Source: a virus. From it: a stretch of DNA of 33,024 bases. The notes under the pieces were generated by a model. It did no database searches and was not told the DNA's origin. It was given only the letters and a program-made list of their open reading frames with translations. Below are positions 1 through 8,296 of this stretch, one piece after another. Location: IMG/VR virus record IMGVR_UViG_3300038551_000066, positions 1 through 33,024 of that record. The stretch is one strand, 5' to 3'. The position numbers were made by a program, and so were the translations under genes. Every line of letters begins with the position of its first letter. Position 1 is the stretch's first letter.

Positions 1-57
1 TGCAACTGCAAGCCCAAGCACCGGGTCATTCTCGACTGCGGGCGCCGGATTTACTGA
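1..57 (+). CDS. C-terminal end of an upstream Cys-rich protein (partial)
   Basis: The frame starting at base 1 is open to a TGA at 55-57 and encodes the last 18 residues of a protein whose start lies outside the window. It holds three cysteines (C-x-C near its beginning and a third ten residues later) and several basic residues, as in a small zinc-binding protein. The stop sits two bases before the terminase ATG, the tight spacing seen throughout this module, which favours this frame. The terminase frame is also open back to the window edge, so an alternative is that the terminase starts further upstream and this stretch is not a gene. A small terminase subunit would be expected hereabouts, but 18 residues cannot show that. 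Confidence 0.4.
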   Translation, partial: CNCKPKHRVILDCGRRIY

Positions 58-59
58 CG

Positions 60-1940
60 ATGCTTGCCCCAGGCCCAATGAAGGACATGGTCCGGGAGGT
101 CACCCGGCTCGTCCATGCGGATCAACCTCGGGAGGCGGCGGCGCGTTTCTATGATTTCTGCAAGCTGAAGTCTCCGGTCCCGGCAGACCCCGACCGCGCC
201 CGCGCGTCACTCATGGAGCTTTTTCAATGGCTCATGGCCAACGGCGGACTTGAAGAGGCGGCTCAACTGTTGTGGAACGAGAAGCTTTTCGACCCCCGGC
301 CCCGTGCGACTCGGGATGTGTGGAAACTGTTCGATGAGGCGAATTTTGGTTTGATGATGGGCGCCGGCTCAATGAGCAAGTCCTATACCATGGGCGTGCG
401 GCTGCTCATGGAATGGGTGAGCGACCCCGTTTATACGACAGTTCGCGTCATCGGCCCCTCCGAGGACCATCTTCAAGCCAACCTGTTCTCGCATCTCGTT
501 GCGCTGCATCGGGGGTCTACGTTGCCGCTCCCCGGCAAGATTGGGAGCTTGTTTATCGGGCTCGACCGGCGGGACCGGCGCTCGTCCATCTGTGGGGTGA
601 TTGTGCCTGTTGGGCAGAACAAGCGGGCGGGCCGGCTGCAAGGCGCCAAGCGGTTCCCCAGGCCGCAGGCGCATCCAGTCTTTGGCGGGCTCTCCCGCAT
701 GATGATTTTCCTCGACGAGTTGGAGAACGTCCCGGCGGGCATCTGGTCTGACATTGACAACGTGATGAGCAACCTTGACGAAGAGCAGTCAAAGGGGCTC
801 AAGATGTTCGGGGCGTTCAACCCGGCGGATAAGGGCGGGCCGGCGGGGCAGCGGGCCGAACCTACTTTTGGCTGGGACAATATCGACCCGGACAAGCATT
901 TTCGCTGGCGTAGTAAACGCGGTTGGGAGGTTCTCCGGCTCGACGCGCTGACGAGCGAGAATGTCATCGCCGGCAAGGTGGTTTTTCCTGGGCTTCAGAC
1001 GAAGGCGGGCGTTGACCGAATCATCGCCAACTCCGGCGGCACAAACTCGCCCGGATACTGGACTTTCGTTCGCGCGATGTATCCTCCGCAGGGTGTGTCA
1101 ATGAGCGTCATCCCCGGCGGATTCCTCAAGAACATCCGGGGGACGTATATCTGGCTCGACAAGCCGACGCCGGTTGCCGGGAACGATCTTGCCTTGCGTG
1201 GGAAATCCGCGTGCATTTACTGTCACGGGCTCTGGGGCCGGGCGGTCGGGATGCGCCTGCCCCCGACGCCGGAAAATCCGGTCTCTGCTGAGGTCCTTTT
1301 CAAGAACGTGCGCGGTGAAGTGGTCCCGCGCTGGGCGCTCCAAGTAAGTGCGTTGCTCAAGCTCCCGAAGGGCGAGACCAGTGAGATGAAGGACACCATC
1401 GTCAAGACCTCCCGAGGCTTGGCGGTCCGGCCCGCGTGGCTTTGCGTGGACCGCACGGGCCACGGGCAGGGTGTTTTCGACCTGCTGCGTTCTGATTGGT
1501 CCCCCGAGGTCATGGGTGTGAATTACTCTGAGAGTGCGACGGAGCGGAAAATCATGGTCGAGGACCAATTGACGCCGCGCGAAGAGTTCACGTATATGAA
1601 CTCGGAACTTTGGTTTGCTTTGCGGCGCTGGCTTGAGTTCAAGTATATCCTCATCTCTCCCGAAATCGAGGCGGAGGACCTCTTCGGGCAGATGACTTCC
1701 CGACTCTACTCGCAGCAGGGAACAAAAATCCGTGTGGAATCGAAGCAGGATTATATTGCCAAAGGCTTCGAGTCCCCGGACGAAGCGGACGGCCTCACCC
1801 TTTTGGTTCATGCGGCTCGTATGGCGAGCGGAGTCACCCTTGGAATGTTGAGCGCCTCGGCGGAGGACGCCGACGGCGAGGGTGATGAGGGGTATTGTCA
1901 TGTTGATTCGTCGAATAAGTTCGACAGCTTAGAGGTATGA
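60..1940 (+). CDS. terL: Terminase large subunit (DNA packaging ATPase/nuclease)
   Basis: Motor protein that pumps phage DNA into the prohead through the portal and cuts the concatemer. The 626 residues fit the family. The ATPase domain has a Walker A-like loop GAGSMSKS at residues 101-108 and a Walker B strand MMIFLDE at about 214-220, with the catalytic Glu after the Asp. The nuclease domain shows acidic positions typical of the RNase H-like fold: GNDLAL near 375, CVDRTGHGQG near 462-471 (Asp 464) and SPDEAD near 572-577. The first ATG after the preceding stop (TGACGATG) is taken as start; ATGs at 78 and 87 are alternatives, and no clear ribosome binding site decides. It overlaps the next gene by ATGA. 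The portal follows two small genes later, the classical order. Confidence 0.9.
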   Translation: MLAPGPMKDMVREVTRLVHADQPREAAARFYDFCKLKSPVPADPDRARASLMELFQWLMANGGLEEAAQLLWNEKLFDPRPRATRDVWKLFDEANFGLMMGAGSMSKSYTMGVRLLMEWVSDPVYTTVRVIGPSEDHLQANLFSHLVALHRGSTLPLPGKIGSLFIGLDRRDRRSSICGVIVPVGQNKRAGRLQGAKRFPRPQAHPVFGGLSRMMIFLDELENVPAGIWSDIDNVMSNLDEEQSKGLKMFGAFNPADKGGPAGQRAEPTFGWDNIDPDKHFRWRSKRGWEVLRLDALTSENVIAGKVVFPGLQTKAGVDRIIANSGGTNSPGYWTFVRAMYPPQGVSMSVIPGGFLKNIRGTYIWLDKPTPVAGNDLALRGKSACIYCHGLWGRAVGMRLPPTPENPVSAEVLFKNVRGEVVPRWALQVSALLKLPKGETSEMKDTIVKTSRGLAVRPAWLCVDRTGHGQGVFDLLRSDWSPEVMGVNYSESATERKIMVEDQLTPREEFTYMNSELWFALRRWLEFKYILISPEIEAEDLFGQMTSRLYSQQGTKIRVESKQDYIAKGFESPDEADGLTLLVHAARMASGVTLGMLSASAEDADGEGDEGYCHVDSSNKFDSLEV

Positions 1941-2509
1941 AAGTCATAAATCTTAATCTTCGGCCTAAAGATGGCTACTGGTTCCAAGATGCCGATGGAG
2001 TTCGGCACGTTGGCAAGAGTTGGACCGCGCTAATCAGGCAGGTGATTAGGTATCGGAAGCTCAAGGGAGCGCCTGAAGGCGACGTGAAGGCCGAGGTGAA
2101 TGCTCAGGCGTGCGAACGTATGCCGAGTTACTGCGGTGAGAAGCGCGGGAAGATGGAAAAACCCCGCCCGCCCTCGACTTTCAAGACTCTGGTTATTGGT
2201 TGGCTCTCAAAAACGAGTCGGGAGGCCCGGGCTGACAAGCTCTCTTACGCTTCGGAGAGGGAAGCCGGCGAGCGAAGGGTGATTTGCGCCAATTGTCCTC
2301 TTCGGACAGACATTAAAGGAGTTTGTTCGCCTTGCGAGACCGCTATCGGAGCCCTCCGGAAGGTCATCAACAAGGGTCGAAGAGCGGTCTGGGATGGTTT
2401 TCACGCGTGCTCGGTGCTCGGAAACGATCTTCCGACGGCAATTCTCCTCATCGAGCCCCCGGTTGACAACAAGAACCTGCCCCCGGCGTGTTGGAGGCGC
2501 CAAAAGTGA
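1937..2509 (+). CDS. Cys-rich phage protein with C-terminal zinc-ribbon-like motif
   Basis: A 190-residue protein starting in an ATGA overlap with the terminase gene. The N-terminal ~70 residues (aromatic GYWFQDADG stretch, a helical segment rich in Arg/Lys, then two Cys) resemble a small domain I associate with phage proteins encoded next to terminases. Residues about 116-131 carry CxxCP, then CSPCE eleven residues on, as expected for a single zinc site. A later lone Cys lies near residue 156 (HACSVLG). No enzymatic motif is visible. The next gene also encodes a CxxCP protein, so the pair may act together, perhaps in DNA binding during packaging, but that is inference. The family name is not known to me. 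Confidence 0.75.
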   Translation: MKVINLNLRPKDGYWFQDADGVRHVGKSWTALIRQVIRYRKLKGAPEGDVKAEVNAQACERMPSYCGEKRGKMEKPRPPSTFKTLVIGWLSKTSREARADKLSYASEREAGERRVICANCPLRTDIKGVCSPCETAIGALRKVINKGRRAVWDGFHACSVLGNDLPTAILLIEPPVDNKNLPPACWRRQK

Positions 2510-2757
2510 GCTTCCCTAACCCTTTTCGAGCGTTTTCGGCTCTCTGTCGCGTCCTTTGGGGTGTTTTGACCGGCTCCCCGGTGGTTGTGCCTGTCGAAAT
2601 CGAGGATTTTCGGCTTCAGAAATGTCGGGCGTGTCCCTGGCACGATAAAACGCTCGACCAGTGCGACAGATGCACTTGTTTTGTCGCGTTGAAGTGTTCT
2701 CTGGCAACGGAATGGTGCCCCGAGGGACGTTGGCCGCGCTGGTGGGGCCGAAGTTGA
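2506..2757 (+). CDS. Small Cys-rich putative zinc-binding protein
   Basis: An 83-residue protein. I place the start at GTG 2506, not the upstream GTG 2488: a perfect GGAGG (2493-2497) sits 8 nt before GTG 2506, and the start overlaps the previous stop as GTGA. The central part has CRAC-PW followed by CDRCTC, a further Cys in LKCSLATEWCPEG and an aromatic/basic tail. This CxxCP...CxxCxC...CPxGxW order is a common small phage protein pattern, likely binding one or two zinc ions. Its stop TGA is part of the TTGACA element that precedes the portal. No function is assigned; a structural or DNA-binding role is possible. Confidence 0.75.
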   Translation: MSFPNPFRAFSALCRVLWGVLTGSPVVVPVEIEDFRLQKCRACPWHDKTLDQCDRCTCFVALKCSLATEWCPEGRWPRWWGRS

Positions 2758-2778
2758 CAATTTTCGCCTTGCGGGAAC
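2754..2778 (+). promoter_or_regulatory. Two-part motif TTGACA-N12-YSGSAAC, copy 1 (portal)
   Basis: TTGACA at 2754-2759, then 12 bases, then CGGGAAC ending at 2778; the portal ATG follows after 9 nt. The first T is 34 nt before the A of the ATG. There is no Shine-Dalgarno sequence for the portal. The element fills the only non-coding gap between the Cys-rich gene and the portal and overlaps the previous stop codon. The same spacing recurs at five other places. The TTGACA half matches a bacterial -35 hexamer but no TATAAT-like -10 is present, so its nature as a promoter is an inference. Confidence 0.6.
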
Positions 2779-2787
2779 AGAACTAAG

Positions 2788-4878
2788 ATGACAAGCGACG
2801 TGCAAACCCCGCCCCCGACGCCGGACGGGTTGACCAACAGCCCGGAATTGAGGCCGGGGAGTGATAGCTTTACTCGGTCAATCAAAGACGCCGATCAAGC
2901 GCGCCGGGTGGTCAAGTCCTTACTCGAAGGGGACCGAGACCGCCAGACAATCAACGGGCGCATCATGGCGAAATACAACGCCGAGCGTCCTTACAAGAAC
3001 GCGGAGCTTGAAGCCGAGGGTTTGAAGTGGCGGAGCAACTTCACAACGAAGCCGTTGCCGCAGATGATCGAGAAAGTAGCCCCGCGTTTTGTGGAAGCTG
3101 TTCAGGGGCTCAAATATCTCACTAACGCTTCGCTTCCGGAGTCGATGGACGGCGCGGCTCACAAGACCGACGTTTTTCGCAACGAGATTACGACGACCTG
3201 CCGGGCGCGCAAGGGATGGAGAATCCTCATCGAAGACATCGCGATGGAAAACGCGCTCTTTGGTTTCACCATCCCTGCTGTGTTGGACGAGTTTACTTGG
3301 TTTCCGAAGCACTTTCGACAGGATGAGTTTTTCTTGCCGAAAGGAACATCGCAGCTTGTTGACTCGGCGCAAGTGGTCGTCTTCAAGGAAGTGTATCTCC
3401 CGCACGAACTCTTCAAGGAGATTGATGACCAAGAGAGGGCGGCGGACCTCGGTTGGAATATCGAGAACACAACCAAGGCAATCAATGAAGCAGCGCCGGA
3501 AAATGTCCGCTCGCAGTTCTCTGATTGGAGCCGTGTTTATGAGGACATGCGGCGCGAGTTGAATCTCGGGTATTCCTTCGAGAACTCGGCGAAGGTCATC
3601 ACGGTTTACTCTCTCCTCGCGGTCGAAGTCAATGGCAAGGTGTCTCACTGGCGGCTGGCCGGCGACGCCTTGACCGAAGTATATCACAAAGACGAGCGGT
3701 TTGAAAGCATGTCTTCGGTGATGTCGTTCTACAGTTTCCAGAAGGGCAATGGCAAGATGCACGGCTCAAAGGGAATTGGCCGCGAGATTTATGAGCTTGC
3801 TGGAATCCTTGACCGCTGCCGCAATGAAGTAGTTGATCGACTGGTAATGTCGGGCAAGACGTTCATCCAGGCAGATGAGAAGATGCTCAAGCGGTTCAAG
3901 ATGTCTGTTGTGGGCAACGCGATCCTTGTTGCCGCTGGCTTCAACGTTCTTGAGCAAAAAATCGACGGCAACGTTGAGGGTTTTCTGAAGCTCGACGATT
4001 ACCTCGGTATGTTGGTTGACCAGCTTATCGGCGCTGTGTCCCCGCGCGTGCTCAAGGGCGAGCGCGTGACGAAGGCACAAGTGGACCTTTTCGCGTCGCG
4101 CGAAGAGGAAGGGAAGGACTCCCGGATTTCACGCTTCCTTGAGCAGTTCGCAAGCATGATGTCGCTTATTCAGCAACGCCTCTGCGATCCGGATACGGTC
4201 GAGAAGGATGCCAAAGAGATGCAAAAGCGTTTGCTCAAGGTGATGACTCGCGACGAATTGAACCAACTCGCGGCGGCGCCTGTTGCGTCCACTATCGCGG
4301 ACCTCACCCCGATTCAGCGGCAGCAAATGGTTGCTCTCGCGACGGAGAACGCCGGAAATCCGCTTTACAACCAGCGCGAACTTCAAAAGCGGAAAATCAC
4401 GGCGCTGATTGACGCGCAGACGGCGGAGGCGCTGCTCTTGCCTGAAGAGGACCCGACGATACAAGCGGAACAGTCTCGCTTGCAGCAACTCGAATTGCAA
4501 GCCCTCACGGCTGGGCAGCCGGTCCCCGTGTCGCCTCGCGACAACCACAAGATTCATCTGCAAATGGTCATCCCCCTGATGTTGCAGACTGCGCAAGGAA
4601 TTCATGAAGGGACAGTCGGAACTGCGGTCCTTGAAGCTCTCGCCGCGCACGCGAACGAGCACATTCAGCGTGCGCTGCAACTCGGAGCGAAACCGGCGGA
4701 GTATTCGGCGGAATCCGCCCAGGTCAAGAAGGTCCTCGGAATCATCGAGGAGTTGAAGCGGATGGACGCTGAAGCCGAGGCCCTCGCTACGCAAAGAGAC
4801 CAGTTGGAAGGCGGGCAGCCCCCGTCAGCGGATGCCGGCGGAGTCCCGCCGGGAGTTCCTCCCGAGCAAATGGCGTAA
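2788..4878 (+). CDS. Portal protein (head-tail connector, podovirus type)
   Basis: Forms the dodecameric ring at the capsid vertex through which DNA enters and leaves. At 696 residues it is long, in the range of podovirus and N4-like portals. The central region contains an extended aromatic-rich beta domain, then the GERVTKAQVDLFASREEEGKDSRISRFLEQF stretch near residue 415, matching the T-x-x-E/Q-V helix and clip of T7-like connectors. It is followed by the C-terminal helical region with a DNHKIHLQ and HANEHIQRA pattern often seen in phage portals, and a Pro/Gly-rich disordered tail. It lies after the terminase and before the scaffold-like gene. Translation starts at an ATG with no ribosome binding site, 34 nt after the conserved TTGACA element. 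Confidence 0.85.
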   Translation: MTSDVQTPPPTPDGLTNSPELRPGSDSFTRSIKDADQARRVVKSLLEGDRDRQTINGRIMAKYNAERPYKNAELEAEGLKWRSNFTTKPLPQMIEKVAPRFVEAVQGLKYLTNASLPESMDGAAHKTDVFRNEITTTCRARKGWRILIEDIAMENALFGFTIPAVLDEFTWFPKHFRQDEFFLPKGTSQLVDSAQVVVFKEVYLPHELFKEIDDQERAADLGWNIENTTKAINEAAPENVRSQFSDWSRVYEDMRRELNLGYSFENSAKVITVYSLLAVEVNGKVSHWRLAGDALTEVYHKDERFESMSSVMSFYSFQKGNGKMHGSKGIGREIYELAGILDRCRNEVVDRLVMSGKTFIQADEKMLKRFKMSVVGNAILVAAGFNVLEQKIDGNVEGFLKLDDYLGMLVDQLIGAVSPRVLKGERVTKAQVDLFASREEEGKDSRISRFLEQFASMMSLIQQRLCDPDTVEKDAKEMQKRLLKVMTRDELNQLAAAPVASTIADLTPIQRQQMVALATENAGNPLYNQRELQKRKITALIDAQTAEALLLPEEDPTIQAEQSRLQQLELQALTAGQPVPVSPRDNHKIHLQMVIPLMLQTAQGIHEGTVGTAVLEALAAHANEHIQRALQLGAKPAEYSAESAQVKKVLGIIEELKRMDAEAEALATQRDQLEGGQPPSADAGGVPPGVPPEQMA

Positions 4879-4879
4879 T

Positions 4880-5206
4880 ATGATTTCGACCAACCCCTTT
4901 GAAGCGAGTCCCGTTTGGGATTCAAACGACGTTTCAGCTTTTCGCGAATTTTTGAATTCCGCGACTGGACGAAAGATTTTCCCGTTACTGGTTGAAGAGG
5001 GGCCGACTCTCGGCGGCGAGGAGCCGCATAGTGTCGCCCTCCGGGCCAAGCTGGTAGAAGGATACCTCGCTTGTGTCCGTGCGCTATCGCGCCTCACGGC
5101 GGGAATCGAGAATACTAACGTTGAGGAGCCGACGGCTTACCCTCCCTTGGACGATGACCGTTATTGGAAGGGTGCAAAGCTCACCAGCGATGACGAGAAA
5201 GAGTAA
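4880..5206 (+). CDS. Small protein between portal and scaffold
   Basis: A 108-residue protein. The start chosen is ATG 4880, one base after the portal stop (TAATATG); an upstream in-frame ATG at 4832 would add 16 residues that overlap the portal and looks less likely. The first half has a helix around FREFLNSATGRKIFPLLVEE, then ALRAKLVEGYLACVRALSRL, and an acidic tail ending in DDEKE. This T/SxxGRKxxPLL plus G-Y-x-x-x-x-x-x-L layout resembles small proteins found beside podovirus portals. Function unknown; a portal- or scaffold-associated head protein is a reasonable guess from position. No cysteines or catalytic motifs. Confidence 0.65.
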   Translation: MISTNPFEASPVWDSNDVSAFREFLNSATGRKIFPLLVEEGPTLGGEEPHSVALRAKLVEGYLACVRALSRLTAGIENTNVEEPTAYPPLDDDRYWKGAKLTSDDEKE

Positions 5207-5209
5207 ATC

Positions 5210-6634
5210 ATGCCTGCCCCAAACCCAAATCTTGACACTCTTGGCGATCCGCTCGCCACACCCGGACCGACCGCCGAGGACATCGCCGATGTGGACCGCG
5301 CGCTTGAAAACTTTTTGAAACCCGCGCTCACTCCAGAAGAGGAAGAAGCGAAGCGGAAGGAAGAGGAAGAAGCGAAGCGGAAGGAAGAGGAAGAGAAGGC
5401 GAAATCTGCCGCTGCCGACGATGCTAACAAGCAGAAGGCCGGCGCGACTGACGACAAATCTAAGGCCGACGCGGACGCCAAGGCCAAGACTGACGCGGAC
5501 GCCAAGGCCAAGACTGACGCGGACGCCAAGGCCAAGACCGACGCCGATGCCGCTGCCGCCAAGGCGAAGGAAGAAGGGGACGTGAAGAAGGCGCAAGCGC
5601 ACGACCCTTACAAGGACGTGCAACTTCCGCCGACGGCTCGCGGCCAGAGCGCGCAAGCCTTCGCGACGCTGAAGGCCCGCGCGGCGCAAGACCTCTCTAC
5701 CCGGGATCAGAAGATTGCGGACCTTGAGAAGCAAGTCAAGGAATTGTCTGAGAAGACGGCGAGTGCTGTTGCACTGGAGAAACTCCAAGCCGCTGAGAAG
5801 GAACTCGCGGACCTTCGCAAGTGGAAGAAGACTCTCGACATTGAGGCAGACCCGGAATTCAAGACGTTCGACGACCGCGCGAAGCTTGTCAAGGACTTCA
5901 TCTATTCCGAGTTGAAGGGCACGGGGAAAGTCACCGATGAGCACATCAAGAAGATTGAAAGCCTCGGCGGACCGGCTAAGATTGACTGGGAGCAGCTTTT
6001 CGCCAAGCTCGAAAATCCGACGGCTCAGGGGGTCATCACAACCAAGCTCGCGGAATTGAAGTCCCTTTCCTTCGAGAAGCAGCGCGCCATCGAAGCCGCG
6101 AAAGCCAACGTGGATCAATACGTTGCCACTCGCGAAAAGGAATTCGTCGAAGCCTCGACCAAGCATAATACCGAGACGAAAGAGCTTCTTCTCGGATTCC
6201 TCGGGCAATTTTCGTGGATGGCTCCGCAGAAGCCTGCGGACAATGCCGATGAAGCCGCCAAGAAAGCCGCGATGGATCACAACTCCTGGCTCGAAGGGGT
6301 CAATAAAGTTCTGGGTGATGCGCTCACCGATGATTCTCCGCAGATGCGCGCGGTGTTGCTGGCCGGCGCGGCGGACCATCTCAGGCTCAAGCGTGATTAT
6401 GCGACTGTCAAGGCCGCGCTCGACGGCGTCGAGGCTAAGCACAAGGCGGAAGTTGAGGCGCTGACAAAGCAACTGGAAGAGGCGACGGCCAAACTCGAAA
6501 AATTGAAGGCCGGCAGTTTGATGAAGCGCGAAGGCGGTGCTCCGACGGTTCAGAAAACGACGCCCGGTGCGAGGGAAAATTTCTCGACCAACGCCGAGAT
6601 GGCGATTGACGCCCATTTTGCGAACTTGAAGTAA
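5210..6634 (+). CDS. Scaffolding-like capsid assembly protein
   Basis: 474 residues, strongly charged and mostly helical, lying where podoviruses encode the scaffold. Residues about 43-65 are a Glu/Lys repeat (EEEEAKRK twice), and about 85-112 repeat the 8-residue unit DADAKAKT. Heptad-rich coiled coil continues from about 165 to 205 and again at about 410-445. The C-terminus ends in a short folded-looking element (AEMAIDAHFANLK) of the kind scaffolds use to contact the coat protein. The start ATG follows the previous stop by three bases with a purine-rich AGAAAGAG upstream. Unlike the usual order, the capsid gene does not follow directly: four glycosyltransferase genes intervene. A non-scaffold role such as an internal core protein cannot be excluded. 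Confidence 0.7.
   Translation: MPAPNPNLDTLGDPLATPGPTAEDIADVDRALENFLKPALTPEEEEAKRKEEEEAKRKEEEEKAKSAAADDANKQKAGATDDKSKADADAKAKTDADAKAKTDADAKAKTDADAAAAKAKEEGDVKKAQAHDPYKDVQLPPTARGQSAQAFATLKARAAQDLSTRDQKIADLEKQVKELSEKTASAVALEKLQAAEKELADLRKWKKTLDIEADPEFKTFDDRAKLVKDFIYSELKGTGKVTDEHIKKIESLGGPAKIDWEQLFAKLENPTAQGVITTKLAELKSLSFEKQRAIEAAKANVDQYVATREKEFVEASTKHNTETKELLLGFLGQFSWMAPQKPADNADEAAKKAAMDHNSWLEGVNKVLGDALTDDSPQMRAVLLAGAADHLRLKRDYATVKAALDGVEAKHKAEVEALTKQLEEATAKLEKLKAGSLMKREGGAPTVQKTTPGARENFSTNAEMAIDAHFANLK
5339..5386 (+). repeat. 24-nt tandem repeat, two copies, in scaffold-like gene
   Basis: Two identical 24-base units (5339-5362 and 5363-5386) encode the Glu/Lys-rich unit EEEAKRKE; a partial third copy follows. 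The unit length is a multiple of three and keeps the frame, as expected of coding repeat expansion in a disordered charged linker. Confidence 0.85.
5468..5539 (+). repeat. 24-nt tandem repeat, three copies, in scaffold-like gene
   Basis: Three almost identical 24-base units begin at 5468, 5492 and 5516 and encode DADAKAKT; only the last base of the third differs. A degenerate copy follows (GACGCCGATGCC). Low-complexity coding repeat, probably a flexible or helical spacer. Confidence 0.9.
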
Positions 6635-7503
6635 TGAGCGACATCGTCCAGCCTACCGGCTTGGCGAAGACGCGCGTTCTCATCGCTTTGCCGTGGTATA
6701 AGAGTGTCAGCCCCGTGACGGCGTTCTCCGTCATGGGACTGATTGACCGCTCTCGCGTCGGAATTCTGCTCCATCATGGCGACGCTTTCGTCATTCACAC
6801 TCGGAACAAGGTCGGGGATTATTTTCTCCGCAGTGAGTTTGAATGGATGCTTACGCTTGATGACGACGTGGTGTGTCCCTTCGGGAATGCCAAGTGGTTC
6901 AACAGTTACACTGGATTCAATTTCCCAGAGAAGTTTGCGGGAATGCACACGCTGAACCGGCTTCTGTCGCATGGAAAAAAACTTGTTGGCGCGGTCTATT
7001 GGGGCCGGCACGCTAACGGAAAGGCGATGTATTGCGAGGGGATGAATGATCCGCAAGAGGCGGCGACGGTTCGCAAGATGGTCCCTGTGGATCACATCAA
7101 GCCGACTCGCTGGGTCGGAACTGGCTGCATGTTGATCCATCGCGACGTTTTTCTTGACATAGAGAAGAGGTATCCCAATCTTGCCCGAGGCTCTGACGGG
7201 AGCGGCGGGCAGTGGTTCACTCCGGCGCAACATAAGGCGCTCGAAACAATCGAGCGGGCTCGGAAGGTTTTGAGACCGGACAAAGGCGCTGGATTGACTT
7301 CCGAGGATGCTTACAACGCGCTGAAGATTCTCGAAGACGGCGCGGCGGCAAACCGGAATGGCGCGAAGTTGGGCATGGGCGAAGACGTGACTTTTTGTAT
7401 TCGCGCGGCGGAGGCGGGGCACCAGCCGTATGTTGATCTTGGGCTTGTCTGTGGGCACATGGGAAACATCATTTACGGACCAAAAAATACTAAGGAAACC
7501 TAA
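6634..7503 (+). CDS. GT-A-like glycosyltransferase 1
   Basis: 289 residues, starting in a TAATG overlap with the scaffold-like gene. A first beta strand (TRVLIALPWYKSV) opens a nucleotide-sugar binding fold, followed by WMLTLDDDVVCP at about 71-82, the acidic DxD-type metal/sugar-nucleotide site. Downstream, VGTGCMLIHRDVF and GEDVTFCIRAAEAG with a later H-x-G (CGHMG) match the acceptor-side and catalytic positions of GT-A enzymes seen in phages. Probable role: transfer of a sugar to a phage or host acceptor in the cytoplasm. It heads a run of four such genes inside the head module. Donor and acceptor cannot be told from sequence. Confidence 0.75.
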   Translation: MSDIVQPTGLAKTRVLIALPWYKSVSPVTAFSVMGLIDRSRVGILLHHGDAFVIHTRNKVGDYFLRSEFEWMLTLDDDVVCPFGNAKWFNSYTGFNFPEKFAGMHTLNRLLSHGKKLVGAVYWGRHANGKAMYCEGMNDPQEAATVRKMVPVDHIKPTRWVGTGCMLIHRDVFLDIEKRYPNLARGSDGSGGQWFTPAQHKALETIERARKVLRPDKGAGLTSEDAYNALKILEDGAAANRNGAKLGMGEDVTFCIRAAEAGHQPYVDLGLVCGHMGNIIYGPKNTKET

Positions 7504-7504
7504 T

Positions 7505-8296
7505 ATGCCAACGTTGGTAAAAAATCCACGCGGCTTGTCCCGTCCGGTGATTTTGTCGAAGACGAAAGATCAGGCTCCAATAACGATCAAGGGGACGATG
7601 AGCAAGCCGAGTCTTTTGGCGGTTCCTGTTCCTTGCCCGCCGGAGAAGCTCCTCATCATTCCACATCTCGAAATGGGAGACGCCATTGTGTGCAACGGGC
7701 TCGTTCGATACCTTGCCGAAAGGATCCCGAATCCGGTTCTCCTTCTTACCCGACGCGATTACTTAGATGATGTGCGGCTCATGTATTCCGATGACGACCG
7801 GATTCAGGTCTATGGGGCGAACAGCGTCAGCGTTGTGAAAGGCGACTGGATTCCTCAGTGGCCCGGGGCGATCAAGCTCGGTTACTGGGGGGAGAACTTC
7901 AATAAAGCCGTCTGGGATCAAGATTTTTATCGGCAAGCCAACGTCCCTTTCGATGCACGATGGGGCTCATTTCACTCCCCAAACATCCCGTTGACCCCAC
8001 GCCCAAAAAACAACATTTTTCTCGTCCATGAGGACCCGCGACGGCATTACATGGTTGATCCTCGCCGGCTTCCGGTATGGACTCGGGTTGACATTACGCG
8101 GCGCCCGTCCTTTTGGGATTGGCTGCCGGAAATCCTTCACGCCCGAGAGCTTCATTTCATCGACTCGGCTTTTTTGAACCTTGCGGACACTCTTTGGGCT
8201 CTGGGGTTGTTGAACGAAACGCGGCTTGTGTGGCACAAGTATGCCCGACCGACGGAGCCGCCTACGGTTCGCGCACCGTGGGAGATTTTCACATGA
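7505..8296 (+). CDS. GT-B-like glycosyltransferase 2 (heptosyltransferase/GT9-like)
   Basis: 263 residues. The start is ATG 7505, because AAGGA (7492-7496) lies 8 nt upstream; an in-frame start at 7430 would overlap the previous gene by 74 nt. The segment KLLIIPHLEMGDAIVCNGLVRYLAE (about residues 48-72) matches the N-terminal strand, Gly-Asp turn and helix of ADP-heptose:LPS transferase-like GT-B enzymes. ELHFIDSAFLNLADTLWALG near the C-terminus fits the second-domain donor site (Ser/Asp after a hydrophobic strand). The protein is shorter than bacterial heptosyltransferases (~320-350), so the fold may be trimmed. Second in the four-gene glycosyltransferase run; next gene overlaps by ATGA. Confidence 0.7.
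   Translation: MPTLVKNPRGLSRPVILSKTKDQAPITIKGTMSKPSLLAVPVPCPPEKLLIIPHLEMGDAIVCNGLVRYLAERIPNPVLLLTRRDYLDDVRLMYSDDDRIQVYGANSVSVVKGDWIPQWPGAIKLGYWGENFNKAVWDQDFYRQANVPFDARWGSFHSPNIPLTPRPKNNIFLVHEDPRRHYMVDPRRLPVWTRVDITRRPSFWDWLPEILHARELHFIDSAFLNLADTLWALGLLNETRLVWHKYARPTEPPTVRAPWEIFT

Noticed and set aside
2488-2505. Earlier GTG start for the small Cys-rich gene
   Set aside because: GGAGG lies between the two GTGs and serves GTG 2506 with 8-nt spacing; the earlier GTG has no such site.
7430-7504. Earlier start for the GT-B-like gene (7430), and likewise 8113, 4832 and 13413 for later genes
   Set aside because: They overlap upstream genes by tens to hundreds of bases, while starts at 7505, 8293, 4880 and 13434 abut the previous stops, three of them with clear ribosome binding sites.
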